Source: Candidatus Moraniibacteriota bacterium
GTDB taxonomy: Bacteria > Patescibacteriota > Minisyncoccia > CAIUEV01 > JAHKAQ01
Assembly (NCBI GenBank): GCA_014729445.1
Contig: WJJX01000108.1
Span: 1-46,405 of the forward strand
Reading direction: 5' to 3'
Length of the DNA stretch: 46,405 nt
Every line of letters starts with the position of its first letter. Position 1 is the first letter of the stretch. This document shows, one piece after another, positions 41,231-46,405 of the stretch. A program made the translations under genes and the position numbers. A model generated the notes under the pieces. The model saw only the letters and a list, made by a program, of their open reading frames with translations. It had not been told where the DNA came from and did no database searches.

Positions 41231-43731
41231 TTTTTATACCGCTTTTTTATCTCTTCATACCATTTTTCTGGCTCTGAAACATTTTTCAATATCAATTCGG
41301 CCATTGTGCTGCCGGTGGTATTAATAATCACATTCCCGGTTTTAAAAATCTGATTTAATAAACCTTTGTCTTTTTCAATAAAATCGATTTTATCAAAAAT
41401 AATCGAGGTCTGTTTTTTATAAACCAAACCCCTCCTGTATAAAACTCTGTCTTCCTGAACAAGGTAAGTTCTTACTTTAACACTCAAAATAAACAAAATA
41501 ATAAAAAGAAAGCTCAAAATCAGGATAGAAAACGAAACAAAGGCCACCTTCACAAAAATTAAAACAAGCGAATCAATAATAATAAAAAACAATAAAATGC
41601 CTAAAATGGAATTTACTAGATGCGGGCTTCCTTTCAGCACAAAATCTTTTCTCGGTTCTCGATCAAATTCCAGCTCTTTTAAATCAAGATTCGTTTTGAC
41701 TAAACCTAAGCCCAGAATGTAATCAACCAAATCGTCTTTGGTGTCTATATTTTCGACAAAAGCAAAATTAAATCCGTTGGAAACCAGACTCACCGACTTT
41801 TTAGAACCCTGCTTTCTAACCAGTCGCTCTCCGACCAGGTTGAAACTAATCTCGCCCATCTTGGAAAAAGGATATTTTTTAGTCGTTATATCCTTCACGT
41901 TCTCCAAAAGCGAAAAATAATAATGCTTAAAAAATATCCCTTTTTCAAATCTTAAACTATCCTTGAAAAAAACCAGACTCATCTTTTTATAATAGAAATG
42001 GCGATAAACAATTATAATAAGCAATAACACCAAATAAGCGACTAACAGCACCGAAAAAATCGATCTTGCCAACTCAAAACCTTCAAGCAATTCGCCCTCC
42101 AGTCCAAAAGAGAAACCAAAACTTACCAAAAGGAAGCCAAAACAAACTAATAAAATCAAATACTGAAAAAGATAAGCCCTAAATTCATTGCCTAAACTAT
42201 ATTTGGATCCGATTTTATGACTCTTCTCCAACTGTCTGATTCCAACTTTTAAAAGCAATTTCTGGACTGTTTTTTTATCTGCTCGAATGTTTCTTAAAAT
42301 CAAAGGCTGATTCGATCCAATCGAATTAAATTCAATCGTCAAGGTTTTAAACCATTTATCAATGAAATTTTTTTTTAATTCAACCGAGGTTATTTTTTCA
42401 AAGGAAAATTCTATCTTTTTATTGCTCAAAAAATTGTAAGCCTGTTCGATTTTACTGGACTTTACATAGTAAGTTGTTGCAAATACGGGAATTATCCCAA
42501 CCAGGGAAGAGGTAACAAAAACCACCAAAACCGGCAAAAGACCAGCCAAGGCAAGCGGCACAAAAATAATCAGGGGAATGAAAATCAAAACCACCCCGCC
42601 CAAAATCAGCAAAAAACCGAAAAGAGATCGGAACGGCTGCATTTTAAATTCATCGATATAATTTTTATCATAAATATTTTTGATGGTCGATTTTTCCTTG
42701 TTTGATTTAGTCTCGCCTTTGGTTTTGCTTTCTGATTCAAGTTTGTCCTTCGCTTTAAGCGATTTCCGCTCCGCCCTGTTTATCAGAGAATCTAAAACTT
42801 CGTTCATTTCTTTGCCTTTTCTTAAATTTTTGAACAATATTTCGCTATCTCCGCCCTGGCAGCTTAATTTAACGTCGTAAATTCCGAAAATCCGACTAAT
42901 CAAAGATTGATCCAAATTGGAATCAGAAAGATTGCTAAAAGGAATAAAAGCATAGTTCTTATTTAAAAAACCGTCTTTATAAACAATCACGTCTTCGTAA
43001 ATAAAATATTTTCTTTTCAAAAGATCCAAAAAAGCTATGAATTGTCTCAAAATCGAATAAACAAAAACCGCCAAAATAATCAAAACAAAAGAACCGAGCC
43101 TTGTCCAATTAAAATCGACTGCTTGAGAGATATGGATATCCGCTACAAATTCTCCCAAAAAAAAGACAATAAAAACTAAAATCCCCAAAATATTTTTGAA
43201 AACCTCGAATAAAACTCCAAGAATTACCGGTTTATCCCTAAATTTTAAACTTTTCCTGCTGAGCTCAAAACCATTTTTTTCCATCAATGCGCTAATTTGT
43301 TTGTATTTTTGACTGGTTTTATCTACGGATTCCAAAAAAATCTCGCTGGAGGCGGAACCGGCCGACTCGACCCTGACTCTTCCGGTTTTGAAAACGGCAT
43401 GTTCAATAAAAGGAAGCCGCATTTTGACATGGGTAATATTTTTAACCAAAAGCTCTGTCTCAGAATCCGAAAATAAATTTCCGCCTTTTTGAACAATTCT
43501 ATCTTCTAAAAAAACATACTCTCTTTTCGAAAAAGCGACCAATGAGTTAATCAAATTAAAACCACTGGCCAAAACAAAAATAGAAACAACCAAAGTCCAA
43601 ACCAAAAAAGAATCAAAAAATATAGTCAAAATAAAGCCAATCAACAAAAAAACAAAAAACAAAATTAAAACAGCTAATAAATTCCTCTTAATCAAAAAAG
43701 CAGCTTTTTGAGGTTTAATCATTTTTTGCAT
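41227..43731 (-). CDS. Multi-repeat bacterial PH-domain (bPH2/YdbT-like) membrane protein
   Basis: An 834-residue membrane protein made of repeats: a pair of hydrophobic helices followed by a bPH2 domain of about 75-80 residues. I count five: beginning near residue 75 (REYVFLEDRIVQKGG), 237 (KYFIYEDVIVYKDG), 415 (ATTYYVKSSKIEQ, more divergent), 575 (FYYKKMSLVFFKDS) and 750 (VRTYLVQEDRVLYRRG). Known YdbT-type proteins usually have two or three. bPH domains are thought to assemble as oligomeric scaffolds at membranes; the partner here is unknown. It is 22 bp after the Tat-signal gene. Confidence 0.8.
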   Translation of the reverse strand: MQKMIKPQKAAFLIKRNLLAVLILFFVFLLIGFILTIFFDSFLVWTLVVSIFVLASGFNLINSLVAFSKREYVFLEDRIVQKGGNLFSDSETELLVKNITHVKMRLPFIEHAVFKTGRVRVESAGSASSEIFLESVDKTSQKYKQISALMEKNGFELSRKSLKFRDKPVILGVLFEVFKNILGILVFIVFFLGEFVADIHISQAVDFNWTRLGSFVLIILAVFVYSILRQFIAFLDLLKRKYFIYEDVIVYKDGFLNKNYAFIPFSNLSDSNLDQSLISRIFGIYDVKLSCQGGDSEILFKNLRKGKEMNEVLDSLINRAERKSLKAKDKLESESKTKGETKSNKEKSTIKNIYDKNYIDEFKMQPFRSLFGFLLILGGVVLIFIPLIIFVPLALAGLLPVLVVFVTSSLVGIIPVFATTYYVKSSKIEQAYNFLSNKKIEFSFEKITSVELKKNFIDKWFKTLTIEFNSIGSNQPLILRNIRADKKTVQKLLLKVGIRQLEKSHKIGSKYSLGNEFRAYLFQYLILLVCFGFLLVSFGFSFGLEGELLEGFELARSIFSVLLVAYLVLLLIIIVYRHFYYKKMSLVFFKDSLRFEKGIFFKHYYFSLLENVKDITTKKYPFSKMGEISFNLVGERLVRKQGSKKSVSLVSNGFNFAFVENIDTKDDLVDYILGLGLVKTNLDLKELEFDREPRKDFVLKGSPHLVNSILGILLFFIIIDSLVLIFVKVAFVSFSILILSFLFIILFILSVKVRTYLVQEDRVLYRRGLVYKKQTSIIFDKIDFIEKDKGLLNQIFKTGNVIINTTGSTMAELILKNVSEPEKWYEEIKKRYKN

Positions 43732-43753
43732 AAATATGATGAAAAATTTTTTA

Positions 43754-44959
43754 TTATTTAGCTTCTTTAACTATATCAAATACAATCCGGCCAAATTTAT
43801 CAAACTTATTTTGAATAAAGTTCAGATCATCTTCATCCATTAAATATATAATATCGCTAATTGTTAATTTCATAAAATTTTCCTGCGCATCAGAAGATTC
43901 TCTTTGTTTTTGACGAAGCTTCGAGAGTTTTTCGTTTTCCATTATTTTTGCTTTTAGGATATCTTGAATCAAAGAATTTAATAAATTGCTGGTAAAAGCA
44001 TAGCCCTTTTGATCTTTTTTCATAAACCAAGAGCCTAGAAAAAATCTTTTATCTTGAGAAATCGAAGCCCAGTCAGATAAAAATTCAAAAGCCTCTTTGG
44101 AACTGCTCATCTTAATTCCCCTAGCTTCAAGTTCTTTATTCAATTTACTCCAATCTCTTTGACTCCTACCTGAAAATCCAAACTCTGTAAACAAAATACC
44201 ATGAGCTAATTCATTGGCTTCAATACAAGTATTATAAGTTGCTTGATCAAAATCTTCCCATAAAGGATTCCGATCAGTTAGCTTTTTTATTTCCTCATAC
44301 TGCTGGTTCAAATGCGCCCTGTTTACAAAAGAGAGCCCAAAAATATTTTGACCACTCGGCAAAAAATTGGATTCATTCACATAAAACAATTCTGTTTTTT
44401 GGTCAAGCACCCCTTCTTCTTTAAAACAATGCACTAAACCGGCATAATCTGAATAATTAACCTCTTTTCTCCCTTTTTCTTCAATTTCAATAAAGGCATC
44501 CCCCCCTAGATTGCGATAAAGAGTATTATAAAATTGACCATTTCTAGCAAAATAAAGAATCAAATCATGCAAAGCCGTATTAAATCGATTTTCCCCCATC
44601 GAAGAGTGCACTAATCCATTCAACAATTTAAACAAAGTATCATCTGGAGCCTGCTTAGAATATTTATTAAATTGAGTTATAGTCGAAGCTATTATGTCAT
44701 AAGTCAAACTTTCCTCAGTTTCATTTGCATCTAAATCCGAAATAGTAAACTGTGTTTCATTTACCTTTCTTGCTATAAGACTTACAAACCTCCTTGTTTC
44801 TTCATGAACTTCACCCTCCTTTGCCAAAACTTCCCCGACTTTTGATCCCCCGCTACTCCAAAAATATAAAAATGCAAACGCAAAGTTTCGCAAAAAATCC
44901 CTTCTTGACATTGAAAAATCCTCTTCTTTATATTCCTTATGTTCATAAGGATTTTCCAT
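43754..44959 (-). CDS. Tat-signal protein, unknown function
   Basis: A 401-residue protein. SRRDFLRNFAFAFLYF (18-33) matches the twin-arginine motif SRRxFLK plus hydrophobic core, ending before GEVLAKEG. Met17 (44911) is an alternative start. The rest is mostly helical and soluble. CIEANELAHGILFTEFG (about 240) resembles an HExxH metalloprotease helix but with Asn for the first His, so it may bind no metal. No family is recognised. Export folded by Tat would suggest a cofactor or fast folding. By eye its DNA is AT-richer than its neighbours, and it lies next to tRNA-Ser, hinting at acquisition. Confidence 0.6.
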   Translation of the reverse strand: MENPYEHKEYKEEDFSMSRRDFLRNFAFAFLYFWSSGGSKVGEVLAKEGEVHEETRRFVSLIARKVNETQFTISDLDANETEESLTYDIIASTITQFNKYSKQAPDDTLFKLLNGLVHSSMGENRFNTALHDLILYFARNGQFYNTLYRNLGGDAFIEIEEKGRKEVNYSDYAGLVHCFKEEGVLDQKTELFYVNESNFLPSGQNIFGLSFVNRAHLNQQYEEIKKLTDRNPLWEDFDQATYNTCIEANELAHGILFTEFGFSGRSQRDWSKLNKELEARGIKMSSSKEAFEFLSDWASISQDKRFFLGSWFMKKDQKGYAFTSNLLNSLIQDILKAKIMENEKLSKLRQKQRESSDAQENFMKLTISDIIYLMDEDDLNFIQNKFDKFGRIVFDIVKEAK

Positions 44960-44995
44960 AATTTTTTAAATTAATAAACTAATAACGAATATACC

Positions 44996-45025
44996 ACTAT
45001 ACCACGTCATAGCGATAACGAACAA
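44996..45025 (-). promoter_or_regulatory. Promoter of the Tat-signal gene
   Basis: Minus strand: -35 TTGTTC (45025-45020), an 18-nt spacer ending TGG, -10 TATAGT (45001-44996), an extended -10. A 7-bp inverted repeat (ATAGCGA at 45009-45015, TCGCTAT at 45038-45044) overlaps the spacer and upstream side and could be an operator. Predicted start is about 30 nt before the ATG. Confidence 0.5.
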
Positions 45026-45063
45026 CAAAACTCACTTTCGCTATTGCTACGGCCTAAGGAAGG

Positions 45064-45150
45064 CGGAGAGAGAGGGATTCGAACCCTCGGAGCCCGTGAA
45101 GGCTCAACACCTTAGCAGGGTGCTGCTTTCAGCCACTCAGCCATCTCTCC
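45064..45150 (-). tRNA. tRNA-Ser (anticodon GCU)
   Basis: 87 nt. The acceptor stem is GGAGAGA/TCTCTCC, the D arm TGGCTGAGTGGCTGAAAGCA, and the anticodon loop CTGCTAA with anticodon GCT (for AGC/AGU). There is a long class II variable arm, and the T arm GAGGG-TTCGAAT-CCCTC. The discriminator is G, as in serine tRNAs, followed by CCT, so CCA is not encoded. It begins 1 bp after the manC stop. Confidence 0.96.
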
Positions 45151-45151
45151 T

Positions 45152-46276
45152 TTAAAGATATTTTTTCCTTTTCTTGTTTTTTTTAAGCTTTTCAATAATC
45201 GCTTTAACATCCTGACTCCTGCCCCTCGGACAAACCAGCAAAGCGTCTTTCGTATCGACTATTACCATATCATCTAATCCGATAGTTGCAACCATCTTGC
45301 CGCTTGTAGTGTAAACCAAACTATGCGTAGTATCCACCCCCATCCAGTTTCCCTTGACTAAATTGCCTTTCGAATCGGCTTTATTTAACATTCGCTTATG
45401 TAAATCGTTCCAGCTGCCCACATCGCTCCAGCCAAATTCACCCTTGATTATCAGAATATCCCTGGGCTTCATTTTTTCGGTTATCGCATAATCGATCATT
45501 GTTTTGGGAATTTTTCGAAAAATTTTCCCAATCAGCATCTGTTTTTTGGTTGATCTTCGACCTTTATAAACAATGCTCTTTTTATCTTTTTTCAGAATAT
45601 CTCTGATTTCTTCCAAAGGTTTGTAAACTTCCGGGGCGTATTTTTTAAAAGCCTCTAAAAACATCTCGGGAGTCCACATATAAAAATTGCCATGCCACAA
45701 ATACTCTCTTTTATCAAAATATTTTTGAGCGACCTTATAGGAAGGCTTTTCTTTATGACCTAAAAATTCATAGATTTCGATCCCTTTTTCCGTTCTAACC
45801 TGGGCGCCGATCCGGGTATAACCCAAAGCGGTTGAGGGATATTCCGGAACAATACCGATATCCAAAAGTTTGCCGGTTCTTTTAATCTCGGCTTCGGCAA
45901 TTTCCAAAGTCTGCAAAAACAAGTTATTGTCCTTAATATAATGATCCGAGGCCACAAAAGCCAAAGGTTCCGAAGGATCGTCAACGGATAAAACCGCCGC
46001 CACATAACCCATTGCCGCCGCGGTATCCCTCTTTTCGGGTTCCACAATGATATTTTGCACTTTAAAATCCGGCAGAATCTTTATCACGTTCTTATAATAT
46101 CCGGGAGTCGTTGAAATATAAATCTTGTCCAGCGAGTATTCTTTTTTAAAGCGATTCAATGTAATCTCCAACAGGGTTTTTTTTCCCATCACTTTGCTAA
46201 ACTGCTTGGGGCTGTTTCTCCTGCTCATCGGCCAGAGTCGAGTGCCGCTACCTCCGGCTAAAATGACGATTTTCAT
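45152..46276 (-). CDS. manC: Mannose-1-phosphate guanylyltransferase
   Basis: Makes GDP-mannose from mannose-1-phosphate and GTP, 374 residues. The nucleotidyltransferase signature GGSGTRLWPMSR (8-19) with PKQF is followed by EPEKRDTAAAMG, ASDHYIKD, GNFYMWTPEMF and FGWSDVGSWNDLH, all typical of ManC/GMP. The fused phosphomannose isomerase domain of type II enzymes is absent. GDP-mannose would feed the glycosyltransferases elsewhere in the window. A TATAAT lies about 57 nt ahead of the ATG. Confidence 0.94.
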   Translation of the reverse strand: MKIVILAGGSGTRLWPMSRRNSPKQFSKVMGKKTLLEITLNRFKKEYSLDKIYISTTPGYYKNVIKILPDFKVQNIIVEPEKRDTAAAMGYVAAVLSVDDPSEPLAFVASDHYIKDNNLFLQTLEIAEAEIKRTGKLLDIGIVPEYPSTALGYTRIGAQVRTEKGIEIYEFLGHKEKPSYKVAQKYFDKREYLWHGNFYMWTPEMFLEAFKKYAPEVYKPLEEIRDILKKDKKSIVYKGRRSTKKQMLIGKIFRKIPKTMIDYAITEKMKPRDILIIKGEFGWSDVGSWNDLHKRMLNKADSKGNLVKGNWMGVDTTHSLVYTTSGKMVATIGLDDMVIVDTKDALLVCPRGRSQDVKAIIEKLKKNKKRKKYL

Positions 46277-46332
46277 AAGATTTTTTTTAATCTTTAAAAA
46301 TGGCTTAATTTAAACAAATAAGGCAAAAAGTG

Positions 46333-46338
46333 ATTATA
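46333..46338 (-). promoter_or_regulatory. Possible -10 of the manC promoter
   Basis: A perfect TATAAT on the minus strand (46338-46333), about 57 nt upstream of the manC ATG. No good -35 is seen 16-18 nt upstream, so the call is weak. The rest of 46277-46405 is AT-rich with nothing else recognisable. Confidence 0.35.
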
Positions 46339-46405
46339 ATTTATCAAATTAACAGGAAAAGAGCAAATTAAGGTTTAAATAAAGTTAAATTCAGCCTGAA
46401 TGTAA

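Noticed and set aside
46125..46313. Plus-strand frame over the manC start
   Set aside because: It is antisense to the conserved ManC N-terminus and has no start signal or protein features.
1..46405. CRISPR array, insertion sequence, prophage or restriction-modification system
   Set aside because: I found no regularly spaced repeats, transposase or integrase motifs, phage structural genes or methylase motifs.
1..46405. Alternative genetic code (TGA as Gly or Trp)
   Set aside because: Conserved proteins read through without in-frame TGA, and secE ends at TGA overlapping the nusG start, so TGA acts as a stop.

Overview
The window looks like a piece of a Candidate Phyla Radiation (Patescibacteria, Parcubacteria-like) chromosome. 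The grounds are compact, AT-rich gene packing; a type IV pilus operon without outer-membrane parts; small versions of housekeeping proteins (59-residue SecE, 1082-residue RpoB, 1198-residue RpoC); many orphan membrane proteins; and few clear Shine-Dalgarno sequences. TGA works as a stop (secE ends in TGA), so the Gracilibacteria/SR1 recoding does not apply. Ribosomal protein uL1 is present. Lineage is inferred from this style only; I ran no search.

Thirty-eight of 40 protein genes lie on the minus strand, so the window reads from high to low coordinates. From 46.3 kb down: manC; tRNA-Ser(GCU); a Tat-signal protein of unknown function; a five-repeat bacterial PH-domain membrane protein; a plus-strand malic enzyme; rplS; tRNA-Leu(GAG); an O-antigen ligase/polymerase-type membrane protein; a phosphoribosyltransferase-like protein; then secE-nusG-rplK-rplA.

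From 34.2 to 25.6 kb lies a deoxypyrimidine and one-carbon cluster: two very different double-length ThyX homologues, a dCMP deaminase, a canonical thymidylate kinase, a Dcd/dUTPase-fold protein, a HAD phosphatase, a ParB-like DGMHR protein, a second kinase with a broken P-loop, and glyA. Together these could run dCMP/dCTP to dUMP to dTMP to dTDP, with GlyA supplying methylene-tetrahydrofolate. The duplicated, degenerate members are the most unusual content of the window.

From 25.5 to 20.3 kb come a GT-C glycosyltransferase-like membrane protein, a nucleotide-sugar dehydrogenase, two membrane-anchored orphans with their own promoter, and a plus-strand short hibernation factor gene divergent from uvrA. 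Then come rpoB-rpoC behind a strong promoter and a 170-nt leader, a winged-helix regulator, a small membrane protein, a GT2 glycosyltransferase and a membrane orphan. A near-consensus promoter at 7150-7178 starts the pilus operon pilN-pilO-(single-TM protein)-pilB-response regulator-pilT-pilC-pilin, which runs to the window edge. pilM, pilD and pilQ are not in view.

Promoter calls were made by eye against sigma70 consensus with counted spacers. Protein calls rest on motifs visible in the translations.
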